From: Takakia lepidozioides
Lineage: Eukaryota > Streptophyta > Takakiopsida > Takakiales > Takakiaceae
Assembly: GCA_030704615.1 (NCBI GenBank)
Contig: CM060733.1
Coordinates: 41,476,001-41,540,000 of the forward strand
Direction of reading: 5' to 3'
DNA: 64,000 nucleotides
This document shows, in pieces, positions 45,626 to 57,800 of this stretch. How positions within the stretch are numbered: position 1 is the stretch's first letter; every line of letters begins with the position of its first letter. A program made the position numbers and the translations under genes. Under the pieces are notes generated by a model that worked only from the letters and a program-made list of their open reading frames with translations, was not told where the DNA came from and did not search any database.

Positions 45626-45869
45626 CTGAGAGAGCAGCTCCTTAACTCCATTTCCATTCACTCTTAAAGGTTATAAAGCAGCCCACCATTGGTCACTACA
45701 GCCATTGCCACTTGTGAGAGGCACGCCCATTAATAAGCATGGGTCACCCCTGTAGTTTATTTTTGGAACATTCCGAGACTCGGGTGTAATCAAGGTACAT
45801 GGATGATTATAGAATCATCCTTCATGCATTTTCTTAATGTCACAATAGCTCACATTACGATTAAGATCA

Positions 45870-46258
45870 AGGTAGGGATGAAGCATAGGGTTAGGGTAGA
45901 GAGAACAGCCCAAGATGGAGAGAGAGATTGTACTCGTAACATGTTGTTTGCTGTAGCCTTGTGGCCATAGACCCCATGCCCAGCTTGGGTTATGTACTTA
46001 TGGATGAAGCATAGGGTTAGGGTAGAGAGAACAGCCCAAGATGAAGAGAGAGATTGTACTCGTAAAACGTTGTTTGCCGTAGCCTTGTGGCCACTGACTG
46101 CGCACCCAGTTTGAGTGGAACACATAGGGACAGAACTACCTTTGTCAGGGGCTGACACCGGTAGTATGACTTCCCTGGAAACATACAATTGATCGGAGTT
46201 TTCCAGATATTATCCTGTGTGTGATTCGCCCAATAACTAGACCCAAAAGGGCCTGGGC
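45870..46258 (-). mobile_element. Two LINE 3'-end fragments inside a ~125-bp tandem duplication
   Basis: GATGAAGCATAGGGTTAGGG with the following sequence and the LINE end (GATTGTACTCGTAA, then GTAGCCTTGTGGCC) occurs at about 45,878 and again at about 46,003. The second copy continues further into LINE 3' sequence (TGTCAGGGGCTGAC, then TGTGTGTGATTCGCCCAATA) to about 46,258. Confidence 0.75.
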
Positions 46259-46260
46259 CG

Positions 46261-46312
<52 letters not shown>
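46261..46312. repeat. GT/GA microsatellite
   Basis: (GT)n runs directly into (GA)n. It follows LINE-derived sequence and so may have grown at a LINE end. Confidence 0.9.
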
Positions 46313-46316
<4 letters not shown>

Positions 46317-46319
46317 TGT

Positions 46320-46800
46320 CCATGGGAGGCCTGAAGAACACAGAACAAAACACAACCGTAGAACTACTTTGAAGAGAGAGAAACTGTACTATTCCCCCGG
46401 TAAGATGGGATAAAGACATTGGAAAGTGTTGAGCCTGTAGTGCTCGCTTTATTACTCAGTGGAAGATTTTCATACCTGCATAATTTTTTATCTTCCTGTG
46501 CACAAACTCAGTTAGAGAATGTTAGACTTTTATCTTTGTCGGATTCAATGAAACCAATTATCTTAGGATCACTCCTGGGCGGCCAGTGCTCCTAAGATCA
46601 TAGAAGCGATTCTGCAGAAAAGGGCTATACCTTCTTTTGCTTCACTACATCCAATGGGCAAACGAGTCTCACAGATCGGATGTGATCCTAAATGCACCAT
46701 TTCCCCCACCGATCCAGGGGAAGGGGAGGCCCAATGAAATAGTCGCATATCAAAACGACTTCTGGCATCATCTTGACCATGCTTAAGAGTTCTCATTGAG
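46320..46800. other. Non-coding DNA between LINE copies
   Basis: No family-like coding sequence is recognised. Short frames only. Confidence 0.35.
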
Positions 46801-46804
46801 AATT

Positions 46805-49410
46805 GAGGGGAGAGAGAGAGAGACTGTACTCTCATAAGACGTTGTTTGCCGTAGCCTTGTGGCCATTGACCCCGCGCCCAGTTTGAGAGGAAACAAAAGG
46901 GACAGAACCTACCTCTGTCAGGGGCTGACGTTGGTAGTAAGACTTACCTTCATATATAGAATTAATCCGGGTTTTCCAGATATCCTCTAGAAATCCCTTC
47001 ACACAAGCATCAATCTGCTGTGTGTGATTTGCCCAAAAACTAGGGCTTTTGGCTCAGCCTCGAGACTTTCAAAGTTGGTAAACAGAGGTACAGGCACAAT
47101 TCCCTTGATAGATTTGAAGAGAGCGTCTCTTTGGTGAGAGAACCCCGGACAGTGTATCAGAAAATGAATACTGTCTTGAGATTGCCCACACAACGGGCAA
47201 TTGCACTCTCCCTTACCCTTGAGGTCGTCCAAGATGTCCTCCCCCATGTCACAGACTGGAAACAAGTTCAGGGAAGTTTTCTGCCTAACTTCATTTACAT
47301 CAGACAATCTCATGGCAACAGACATGGCTTTGGACACTACAGCCTCTAAGTCAGATTTATCCAGCAGGGTCAAGACTTGCGGCTCCAGGTCCAGGTCCTT
47401 CTACTCTCTTCTGCCGGGACTTAGCCTGTTTGACAGGGCGGTCCTGTTTCCAAGATATAGAGTCGATTAACTTAGGATATCTGGTGTTGGGCATATGTTG
47501 CAGCTGACCCCACCATCTGACCTTGAATTCATCTCGTCGGGAGCTTAAGGATGGAATGCCAAACTCACCTGTTTTGGAGCATGCTGACATACACTCCTTA
47601 AGCACCCCCACTTGAATGGATTCTAGAGACTTAGCCTGGTTGGAGTTATCAACCCATATTGCAGATCCGTACTCCAAGGCAGGTCTAATAACGCGACAAA
47701 GCATGGTTTTCTTAACCTCAGAGTGGACCCCTCTGCAGTGGAAAAATTTAGTGAGCCCCAGAGCTTTGCCCTTGCCAGTTTGAACAACTTTCCAGATATG
47801 TGCATCCCAATTACAATTGGAGGAAAACTCAACGCCCAGGTAAGTGAAGGAAGGGAGGACCGGGATCTCTTGGCTACCCCACTGCCACTTAAGATCACTT
47901 CCTCCCTCTCCTCTGTCGTTGAATGCTACCACTGCACATTTGCTGACATTAGCCTCTAGCCCCCAAAGATCAAAGTATCTCTTCGCGCAATCAATCAACT
48001 CCTGGAGATTGGTTGGAGTCTCCCCTATGCCTGCGAAGTCATCCGCAAACATAAGGGCTGGTATGGTGGTATCACCCACCCTTAACCCAAATCCCTCACT
48101 TTCCACATCCTCGAGGAGTTGATTGATGAAAACATTGAAGAGCAGAGGGGAGAGAGTACATCCTTGAGCTACACCTTGGTCTATGTCAAAGAAGTTGGAC
48201 TTATGTCCGTTAACAGTGACACAGCTTTTGGTGTGAGCATACAAGTTGTGGACAACTCTCCACATCTTTCCCTTGATCCCACAAGACCAGAGGCGGAACC
48301 ATAGGCCATCTCTCCACACTGTGTCATAAGCCTTTTTGACATCCAGGAAAAAAACATAAGTGGGTTTCCCTTCTTTTTCCTTCCCTGGATAATCTGGCTT
48401 AGAGTGAAGATATGATCCACACAGCCCCTGTTTCGTCGAAAGCCAGCTTGGCCTTCGTGGAAACAACCTCTAGACTCCAGATCAACCTCGAGACGAGTAC
48501 TTATAACTCTGCAGAATGTCTTGCCAACAGCATTGAGGAGCGTGATGCCACGGTAGTTCCCCGGTTCTTCTCTGTCACCCTTCTTGTATAGATTGACAAT
48601 GACCCCCTGTTGCCAGCGAAAGGGGATCATTTCAGTCTTCCAGATAAGGTTAAAGAGGAGAACTAGGGCCTCTATCATGGGATTCCCACCGTGCTTGATA
48701 AGCTCATTGACTATACCATCAGGTCCACCAGCTTTATATCTGTTTAAATGTTCAATTGCTTCCACAATCTCAGAAGAACTAATGGGAGCGTTATAAGCCA
48801 TTGAAATATACTCCAGTTCATCAGGGCTGTTTTGAATCATAGGAACAGTTTTTCCAACTGTGTCCCTCCATTCAGCAGAAGATCCCTCACTGTCAGACCT
48901 AGAAGTTCTGCCAAGGATACTGTAGTGAGTTTCAAAGGTTTTGACAATGTCAACCGATGAAGGTCACCACTGCACCTTTAGTAGTCTTCAGCGCTTGTAC
49001 TTGCTGACCGTTTTTCGGCTTGTACAAACATTGAAGGGCCAACCAGAATTTCTTGTCATTACCACAATGGTGGTTTGAGTTTATTTCACTGTATAACTTG
49101 TCCCAGTATAATTTCTTCTGAGACCTAACAAGCTGATTGATATCTTTACGGAGCTGGTAGTACCTCGCCCACAATTCTCTGTTGGTTTTCAAATTGCAGC
49201 ACTCTTTATAGAGGGCTCGTCTCTCAGCTATCTTGAGTTTAATCTCATTGGTCCACCAATTAACAGCTCTACCGCAGACAATTAGTTTCCTCCCAATGAT
49301 CTTGTCAGCCACAGAGGAAACGAAACTCTCCCAAGAGTCCACTGCTCTTTCGACTTCATTTCTTGCGTTGTCAGAGCGAGACTGAAGTTCTTGGAGCGAT
49401 TGGACAAAAT
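46805..49410 (-). mobile_element. LINE (non-LTR retrotransposon), 5'-truncated main copy
   Basis: From 3' to 5' on the + axis: TC-type tail at about 46,810, 3' UTR, C-terminal Cys/His domain, RT, and part of the linker toward the endonuclease. Endonuclease and ORF1 are absent. Copy 2 (49,419-50,109) is inserted at its upstream end with a 14-bp target duplication. Confidence 0.85.
46999..49400 (-). pseudogene. LINE ORF2: reverse transcriptase and C-terminal CCHC, frameshifted
   Basis: The linker (VDSWESFVSSVADKIIGRKL, then INQLVRSQKKLYWDKLYSEI) leads into the RT: LNRYKAGGPDGIVNELIKHG, NYRGITLLNAVGKTFCRVIS, FLDVKKAYDTVWRDGLWFRL, VAQGCTLSPLLFNVFINQLL and the catalytic ALMFADDFAGIGE. The thumb region follows, then the terminal Cys/His knuckle CPLCGQSQDSIHFLIHC. 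Frame changes lie at about 48,930, 48,375 and 47,365, and there is a deletion beside the knuckle compared with copy 2. FADD and the C-terminal CX2C...HX4C are standard for L1-like LINE ORF2. The element is dead. Confidence 0.85.
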
Positions 49411-49418
49411 GGGAGAGA

Positions 49419-50109
49419 TTGTACTCATAAGACGTTGTTTGCCGTAGCCTTGTGGCCATTGACCCCGCGCCCAGTTTGAGCGGGAACAAAAGGGACAGAA
49501 CCTACCTCTGTCAGGGGCTGACGTTGGTAGTACGACTTACCTCCATATAAAGAATTAATCCGGGTTTTCCAGATATCCTCTAGAAATCCCTTCACACAAG
49601 CATCAATCTGCTGTGTGTGATTTGCCCAAAAACTAGGCCTCAGGAGGGCCTGGGCTTTTGGCTCAGCCTCGAGGCTTTCAAAGTTGGTAAACAGGGGTAC
49701 AGGCACAATTCCCTTAATAGATTTGAAGAGAGCGTCTCTTTGGCGAGAGAACCCCGGACAGTGTATCAGAAAATGAATACTGTCTTCAGATTGCCCACAC
49801 AACGGGCAATTGCACACTCCCTTTCCTCTCTGCTTCTGTTTGCTGTTCAAAGGTAGGCTTCCTGCCCTGAGTTTAAATTTCAGTCTAGTGCCGAGAGTGG
49901 GTAGACCCTTGAGGTCATCCAAGATGTCCTCCCCCATGTCACAGACTGGAAACAAGTTCAGGGAAGTTTTCTGCCTAACTTCATTTTCATCAGACAATCT
50001 CATGGCAACAGACATGGCTGAGGACACTACAGCCTCTAAGTCAGATTTATCCAGCAGGGTCAAGACTTGCGGATCCAGGTCCAGGTCCTTGAGAATCTCC
50101 TTGAGAATT
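49419..50109 (-). mobile_element. LINE copy 2, short 5'-truncated insertion with target duplication
   Basis: It is flanked by CAAAATGGGAGAGA at 49,405-49,418 and 50,110-50,123. It contains the terminal part of ORF2 (TLLDKSDLEAVVSSAMSVAM, then CNCPLCGQSEDSIHFLIHC, then PFWANHTQQIDACVKGFLED) and the 3' UTR ending at GATTGTACTCATAAGACG. The duplication fits target-primed reverse transcription with severe 5' truncation. Confidence 0.85.
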
Positions 50110-50519
50110 CAAAATGGGAGAGAGAGAGAGAAGGAGAGGCTCTCTGTCTAAGCTGTAATATTGGTCCATTTTTGTTTCATTGAAGGGATTTGTTGCGTGT
50201 GTGGGACGGGGTCAGGTGGGATTTCCACCTCGTGCAATTCTTTTTTGCTTGTCTTCCTTCCTTGGGTAATCTACTCTACACCTCTCTTTTGTTATTCACT
50301 TTTGTTGGTCATATTCAGTTATTGTCCAGCACTTGTCATAGCTGGACTCAACTTGGTAGCTGGCTGTTCCATGATAGGGAGAAAAGAGTGGTTGGAGCTG
50401 CACACGCAATAATAGATTATGAAGTTTTTTGTTTTTGGATTCTGTCTCTATAAGGCAAGGTTTCTGCAAATTGGTGATACTTCTGCAGATAGTTTCTTTG
50501 TTGTGTTATTGCTTTTGAG

Positions 50520-50685
50520 TGGATGGAGAGGAAGAGAGAATGTATGAATAAGATGTTGTTTGCTGTAGCATTGTGGCCATAGACCTTACGCCCAGTTTGG
50601 ATGGAGAGGAAGAGAATGTACTCATAAGACGTTGTTTCCCAAGCCTTGTAGCCAAACGACTCCGTGCCCAGTTTGGGTGGATATG
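50520..50685 (-). mobile_element. Two further LINE 3'-end fragments in tandem
   Basis: GAGAATGTATGAATAAGATG with CCTTACGCCCAGTTTGGATG, then GAGAATGTACTCATAAGACG with CTCCGTGCCCAGTTTGGGTG. Both are in the same orientation as the main LINE. Confidence 0.7.
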
Positions 50686-50689
50686 CAGA

Positions 50690-51340
50690 GAGAGATGTAT
50701 TGCATATGTTTCCAGGAGGAAGTTGAAAGGCAGGTGGTGAGAGCTGGAAGTTGATATATGGGCAACTTTTGACAGAAGGTGGGGTCTGCACTGCATGCAG
50801 CTGTTTACTTGACAGCGCAATATGCCCGCCATGAAATGCGACGCATGGAAAAGGTATGTACACATGTGAAATTTTGTCTGTTGATTTAAATCTTCAACGT
50901 CACATACATGGTGCCCTTATCATTTGGACATGCTTGTTATGAAGTCCTGTCTATAAGCATTCCATGTCAACCATACAAGCACGAACATGGTCACGAGCAG
51001 TTGACATTAGAGGGGTTATAACTAAGTGGTCTGCCTCGACAGTCTTATGAAAGAAGAGGCTATTTTGTAATTGGAGAAAAGATAATCTCTCTCTCTCAGT
51101 GTTCAAGTTACATCATAGCTTTAGTTAGATTTCAGGGCCAGCCTTGAAATCAACACTAAATCAACCCTACCGCTGTGTCCAAGAGTTGTGTGACAATGTT
51201 GGCCGAGTTCATACCCGGTAGAATTTGTAATGGCCAATAGTCAGAGGGCACTATCAATGATTAGATTCTTTTTCTCTTATGTCAAGTCATCTAGTGTTTG
51301 ATTCAAGGTATGCCTATGTGAAGTCAGTATGATGGTTGCT
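50690..51340. other. Probable intron or intergenic DNA
   Basis: No coding sequence is recognised. It precedes the acceptor at 51,341-51,344 of the + strand gene. Confidence 0.4.
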
Positions 51341-51344
51341 GCAG

Positions 51345-51937
51345 GAGCGGGATGAGAAGTTGGAAAAAGTTATTGACAGAGAGTTTGAAGTAGAACTTGA
51401 GTCAGAACTGGAAGAGGCTGCTACAGTCGTTGGGATTCATGGAACAGATTTGGTGGCACGCATTGAGGCAATCGAGGAGAAGCTGAAACAATTACAGCCA
51501 TCTCGGATAGGATCTGAGAACCAGAAGCAGAGAGATGAGGAGAAAGCTGGAGAGAAAGTAGGAGAGAAAGCAACTGAGACAGAGACAAGTGTTACGGAAG
51601 GAGGGAAGAGACACTTACATCCAAAAGTAAGTTTTCTCTTCCGTACTTTTTGGGTCATATACATCATCCATCATGTACAATCCTTGTTCAGAGTCACTGG
51701 AATTACTCTACTGTAGAATTCTTATGTGTTCATGGTCTTACTGTGCAGAAAATAATGGTTTCAGGAGAGCCAGACCTTTCTACAGGAATGGACCATCCTA
51801 AGGGGGAGGGCTACTGGAAGTGGTGGAGAGGGAAGAGAGGAGCAGCAATGGATGGGAAGCCTGGGCGCGAACAAGACCAGAAGCCAGATGTGCAGCTGCG
51901 GCCTGAAATGGAGCGAATGAAGGAAGAGGGTCATTAG
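51345..51937 (+). CDS. Last two exons of an unrecognised acidic coiled-coil gene
   Basis: Exon 51,345-51,626 (94 codons) follows GCTGCAG and ends at a strong donor AAA/GTAAGT. Exon 51,749-51,937 follows CTGTGCAG and ends with TAG. Both are phase 0 and join in frame. The protein is charged: EKLEKVIDREFEVELESELE, then VARIEAIEEKLKQLQ (a short coiled coil), then a Glu/Lys-rich part (EEKAGEKVGEKATETETS) and a C-terminus with YWKWWRGKRG and MERMKEEGH. No known domain is recognised. Upstream exons are uncertain; the one at 44,473 is a candidate. Confidence 0.65.
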
Positions 51938-51939
51938 AA

Positions 51940-53420
51940 GCTGTAATGTTAAATCAGGTTGCTAGGGAAAGAAACATATTGCTCTGGGGCTTCAAATTTT
52001 CAACGAGTTAAATCTTAAATTATGTGGCCGTGCTCTGGTTCAGATGGCCGTGGTTCAAGAGGAGCACAAGAGGTATGAGTTATGAAAAGACTTGGGGGAG
52101 ATCAAGCTTACAAGCACTGGTCACCGATGTGTTTATTTAGCACATATTCTTGAAGGGTAACAAGTAAACTCATGCCAGCACGTGATAGGTGCTCAGAAGC
52201 TTTCCCCCTGCCGGTGATCTTGCATTTTTTCGTTTCTAAAGTGGCAGATTTTGATCCACATAACTCTTTTCCAATATGTAACCAGGGGTTCCCTGCTCAG
52301 TAATGCAAGATGCTCTTGCAAATGTGCACTTCTAGGATTTTCTAAACTGAATTAATCTGCAGGGTGTTTGGAATTGACCCCCTTGTTAGTAGGAAGATGT
52401 ACCTCATGCTTGTGGGCACCTACTCTAGGTGCCTTGTATCCACATACAAACTGGCAGTGGCAGACAGTTCTGTATTTATGCGTGGTATGAATCTATTCAC
52501 TCCTTCAGGTTTTGTGCAGGAGACCTGCGGGAAGGTGGATGTCCACATCATGATGGTGGTGGCTGTGCACAGGAGAGTCACACCAACCAGTGTTAGCAAT
52601 CATCACTGTCACTGACAAATCTGCACTACAAAAGGCCAGTAATCTTATGCTTGGCACTTTCACAGGGATCATGGTTGTGATTGCAACTTTTCATTACCAA
52701 CTACGCCACTCTTGACTCTACACAGTGTACACCCATGCCATGGATCTCTTACTAGCAATGATACTTAAATATATGTATTAGATTTGGGTGCCCCAGAAGT
52801 GATACCTAACGACCTGGCAGACCAGAACATGTGAGAATTTTTAGACTCTCTCGGTAGGGGTGTAGTAATCAATCTACCACCAGTAAAAATGTGACTGAGG
52901 AAACCATTGCACCGGCCCAGACAGTGCTAATTGTGTTGCAAAGTCTTGCAAATTTGACTTGTATTGGGTCCTCTACTGTGTAGTTTGTTCTCTTCAACCA
53001 CCAGACTACTGGAGACTCCCCTGATGTCTGGCCCTCTCCATTATGGGACAGGAGGAGGATATTAATTGGAAGCATAAGAAGAAAAGCGATTAGAAACTAA
53101 AGACTCATCTATTAATCTATAATTCTATAAGTCTTCTTCTATGGCTACTGTACTGTCCATTTTTCACGCTCCAGTAAAGAACATGGCTTTTTGATAAGGC
53201 TTTTGTCAATTAAAGTTGGCCCTAGAGGGACCCCTAAATATTAACTAAAGTACTTAATACACATATAAGTAGTGCGGTGAGCACCTCCTTATATAGCCTT
53301 GGGAGGCCCCCCTGGACACTTCCAGAAGAATCCCGCAAGGCGGTGGTGGAGCCACCAGAGGCTGGGCTGCTCCAATGCTGCGCCTAAACCCCACTATTTG
53401 ACACGTGTCTATATATCTGT
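51940..53420. other. Intergenic DNA downstream of the + strand gene
   Basis: No gene recognised. Short frames on both strands are without motifs. Confidence 0.4.
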
Positions 53421-53421
53421 A

Positions 53422-53732
53422 GCCCAAGTTTTATTTAAAAACAAATCAGCGAGTGAGAAGATGGCATGATGATGTGGAGGGGCAGGCGGAAAAAGAGGGG
53501 AAGGACAAATAGGGGGGCTTGACGAGTGGACAGGTGGGCCCGGGGCGTAGGGACACCTGGAAAGAGGGGGAGAGAATGTTTAATTTATGGAAATAGGCGC
53601 AGCATTGGAACAACCAATGGTGGGCTCAAATTAGAGTATTTGGGGGGTGCAATTACTAGTTTACTTTGGGCCCCTCCACATCATCTGCCATCTTCTCAAT
53701 CGCTGATTTAAGAAAAAAAATGAATCTTGGGC
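53422..53732. mobile_element. ~310-bp foldback (MITE-like) element
   Basis: The arm at 53,422-53,483 (GCCCAAGTTTTATTT, then AAATCAGCGAGTGAGAAGAT, ending GTGGAGGGGC) pairs with 53,670-53,732 read in reverse (GCCCAAGATTCATTT, then AAATCAGCGATTGAGAAGAT). Arms are about 62 bp and are separated by about 186 bp of G-rich sequence. There is no coding potential. The outer boundary and target duplication are unclear. Confidence 0.75.
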
Positions 53733-53734
53733 TA

Positions 53735-54815
53735 ACATGTATATTAGCCGCTTAATTATTTTGGGAAACACTTGGGAGCGACAGCTCACAAATCAGTCCC
53801 GTTGGCCCGTAAGCACCCAATGGGAAAATTTGAATTTTTGGAAAAACCCCCAGCAGGGGACACAAAATTTGACTGCAACGAAAGGTACATAACCACCTCA
53901 CCCAGGGCTATGCAAATTTGCAGGCCAATCAGGTTAGATCCTGCAAAACCCCACCGTTGGGGGTGAGTCCATTTTTGGGCCCTAATTGGATAAAGAAAAA
54001 CAACTTCAGGTGTTTTCAGTTTTGGATGATCGGATGAAGGCAGATGGATCTGGGAGATTGTAACAGTGCGAGTACGAGGCCTTCATCCACTGGGGATGCT
54101 GCATCCAACAAGCCAAAAAACAACAAAATCTTGTAAAATCGGGGCCTTTTCCTGGATTTTGGACAACCCCAAACCAGCTCCCAATTGCACCCATTTACTC
54201 TATGAATGTGTTGCTTTGCAGGCCCAGTAACATGCTCACTGCCTTTGTCTTTATATGTTTCACATTGGCAGCCAAGGGATCAGAATTCAGGACTCCACCA
54301 CCAAACAACCATCCAAGTAAGGGCAGTCCCTGGAAGTCTCTCCGTTGACGGTGGGGACGCAACTTGCAAGTTGGACAACCAAGTTGTAGCACTTACCGGG
54401 TCCCGTGCGTCGAGACGGGACCGGTGAAGTGTTGTGAGTACAAAATGGTGTGCCACTTCAACCATTTAGCAAGTAAAGGTGAAACTGCTGGACTTGTGAA
54501 ATGATCTATAGCACTAAAAGCTCACAGCTACATATACTTAAATAGTCAGAAGATTCAAACCACACCCAAACTTATTGTGCCTTGACGAATTAGGATGTGG
54601 AAACCTTGCCTCATGGACCTCTTTGGTTTCTTTTCTGGCTCTCGTGTGAAAGCAGTGACTCTTCCCAGGTCCAACTAGGAACACATAAACTCACACAGAG
54701 GACAAGAGGAAGAGGAGTGGGTATATCTAGAGCTCTTTTACTTTCACTTTCTCTACTCAATGGAGGGGACAAGGGGCAGCCAAAAGAAAGAGACAGTGGA
54801 GAGGGACCCTCATTG
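53735..54815. other. 3' flank of the LpxD gene, no gene seen
   Basis: The sequence holds only short frames. It probably includes the 3' untranslated region of LpxD close to 54,818. Confidence 0.35.
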
Positions 54816-54817
54816 TA

Positions 54818-57800
54818 CTATTGTCCTCCAGCAGCGTCCACATCTGGTGCGTTTACAAAAGCAGACCTGCCAAGCTTCCGAAAAGACACCACTGATCTGC
54901 GCCACTCTCGAGCAGGCACCTGCTTACACATAAACACGTTAGCTCCAGGGACTACGAAATAACAAAGATCACATGATCATTGGTTAATAACCCTCCTGAT
55001 TACATAGACCTCTTAGTTAGCTCTCACCATAACCAGGGATTGTTGGGGATTCACCCAGTTGCTCATCAAAAGGAATGGGAGGAATATGCACTGGGCCTAG
55101 GATAAGTGACAGTGGTCAGTTTCATGTACTGATCTAGTCCAATATAAACGTGGAATGAAGCCTTGTCCTTTGTGTGTGCATGCATCTGTGTCACAGAAAA
55201 AATTCACAGGGTGGGGACTCCACAATCACCCCTTGCCAAGAGGAAAGGGAGGAATAAGGGGCGGTGATCAGCCTTCTCTGACATACATCAGACTAGTCCA
55301 GTCTTAAACAAAGATGGAAAGTGGGTGGGTGTGCATCCGTCGGATCGGATCGAGCACCACTGGTTACTGATAGTATAGAGCTAAATACGAGGTTTGCAAT
55401 CACAGATGTACGTACACACACACGTCCAGAATTGCCAAAGAGAGAACAAGAGAAACAAACCGCAGGAAAACCTGCATAGTCGCCAGGCTCTTCAATGTTT
55501 TGCACTACACCACTCTTTGCTCCTATCCGCACCTGTCCTCCATGCCCACAGTTGCTATCCCTGCTTAATGTGTTTGTATTTGACGAACCCTATGGTACAA
55601 TACTAAAGCATAAACAACCCACCCTTCAAATCTATGTATTTGACATCCTGGGACTTTGTCCAACACAATAATGGCTATCAATCGATGATCAGGATATTGA
55701 AACACTAGCCTTAGTGGGGGTGAAACTCGCACTATTTCCTAGGAATCCATTTTGAGTGGCCAAATACCATTTCCCAAACACTTCATCATCTACACCAATC
55801 AAAGTTTTGAGCACTGGAGTATATGTGGAAACCTTGGAGACAACAGACACATGATCTGACACGCCAGCCTTCCCCCCCAGCACTACATAGTCCCCAATAC
55901 TGCAAGGACACATCACAGTCAACTGATCAGCCAGATTCCTAAACTCTACACCCATGACCTTAACTCACATACTTTCCATGTCTGCACACAGACAATAACT
56001 CACTCTTGCAAAGGCAGCCTTTGTAGGTTGCTTCACATATTGTCAATGTATGTTCCACCAATACAACCATAGTTTAGTGTTTTACAGAAGCATCTAGCAA
56101 GGATTTTGACTTGCTTGTAGTATTAATTTTAACAATACATACGTGCTCTACACCTCAAAATGTTTTCTTCTGTCCAGCGCCCCCTTCGCAATATGGTCAA
56201 GTGCCTGGAGCTCTCCAAGATGAAGGAGATTACCTGGAGGAACCACCGAGGCCAACTTGGCCACAAAGCATGCAGCAGCGGCCTACCACCACATTATGCC
56301 CTATCTGCACCACGGCTTAGGCCATTCATCATCTCAAAGGAGAAAATTCAAGTCCATCAGACGTTCCTTCTGCAAATTCTTTGTGCATTTTAACACTTGC
56401 TGCAATGGGCAGAGGAAAACACATATTAACGTAAACACAGCCACAGACAGGCATGAAGTTACCAGGGGAGGATGATGGAAGACAATTGACTAGAAGAATA
56501 TGCACAGAAATGAGGATTGGCAAGTGAAAAAAGTTTGCATAATATTATAGATAGCTAAAAAAGTATTAGTGTACAGATTTCTTGCCGATTGATCAGTCAC
56601 AAATCTCAAGAGCTCGCTTTGACCTGAAACCCTCTTACTTTGGAACAAGATTTTCCCTCCAACGCTGAAAGCAACAAATATAGGAGTGAGCGAATGTATA
56701 CCTGGACAAGATTATCAATTTTGGTATGGTCGCCTATCACAGTGTCACGCCAGCTGCCAACCCTCACCATTAATTGGGCCCCCACTTCCTGCCCTGACAT
56801 CCACACTGCCTCCCCCTTGGCACTCACTTCTAGCCTACTCATTTTTGTATCAAACATGAACATCTGTACACACAGACGTATGTTTTCACACATCTATAAA
56901 CAAGCTACCATTGGTATGAGCAGGCATCTGGCAGCAAACAGCTATGCAACAGCAATACTCTCTCCCCATTCCCTTCCCGGTCCCCTCTCCCCAAAGTTTC
57001 TCAGCTTCTGATTTTTACAATCAATAGATTATGGATTAGCTCATGTTGCTGATATAAACACCTTTGATGCTAGGAAGGAGGTCCAGCACACTGCCATTTA
57101 ACACCTCTAACATGGGAGGTTGATCTGGTCTGGTGTAAGAAATAAACCTGCCACGGTCAATACAAGTGTTGGCACCAATCTCTACATGGTTCCCAATTTG
57201 CACCCGTAACAACTGCACCAAGCACCCTCCAACATCTTTAACTCCTAGTGCATTCACCATAGAGCTTGGCATGTCTTCTTTCATCATTTTCGGTGATGTT
57301 TCACTCATGTATTACAAGAAGCAAACACTGGGCATGGTGAGATAATAATGAGTGATGGATTCAAAAGACTGATCAAATTCTTACTTCTGTCAGAGCGTTT
57401 TATGTGAAAGTGCCGAACTTTTTGAGCCTCTTGAATACCATCAGGACACCCTACTCACCGAAGGCCAAGTCTGGGAGATTACCTGCGGCTTCTTCACCAT
57501 TTCACCAGCATCATTCACTAGGAAGCCAAAACCTTCTCCAACCACATTCACACACAAAACGTGTCAGGCTGTCAATTGCATTAGTGATCTCCTTGCAATT
57601 CCTTGGCACAGTTGTAATCCAGAACCGTTGACCTGACACTCAAAAAACCAACAGTGGACACATGTGAAAGGCAAGCCACACCCCTGGCTATGAGTAAATT
57701 CCAGTGCACGCTGATGTCACACAGCACGGAGCCACACTACCAATCAGGATGGTAAGCTGTTGCCAGATTCAAACCATAGACTCTTTGTCTCTAGTGGCAT

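Noticed and set aside
46261-46312. GA microsatellite as a regulatory GAGA element
   Set aside because: It joins LINE-derived sequence and similar runs flank other LINE copies, so a retroelement origin is simpler.
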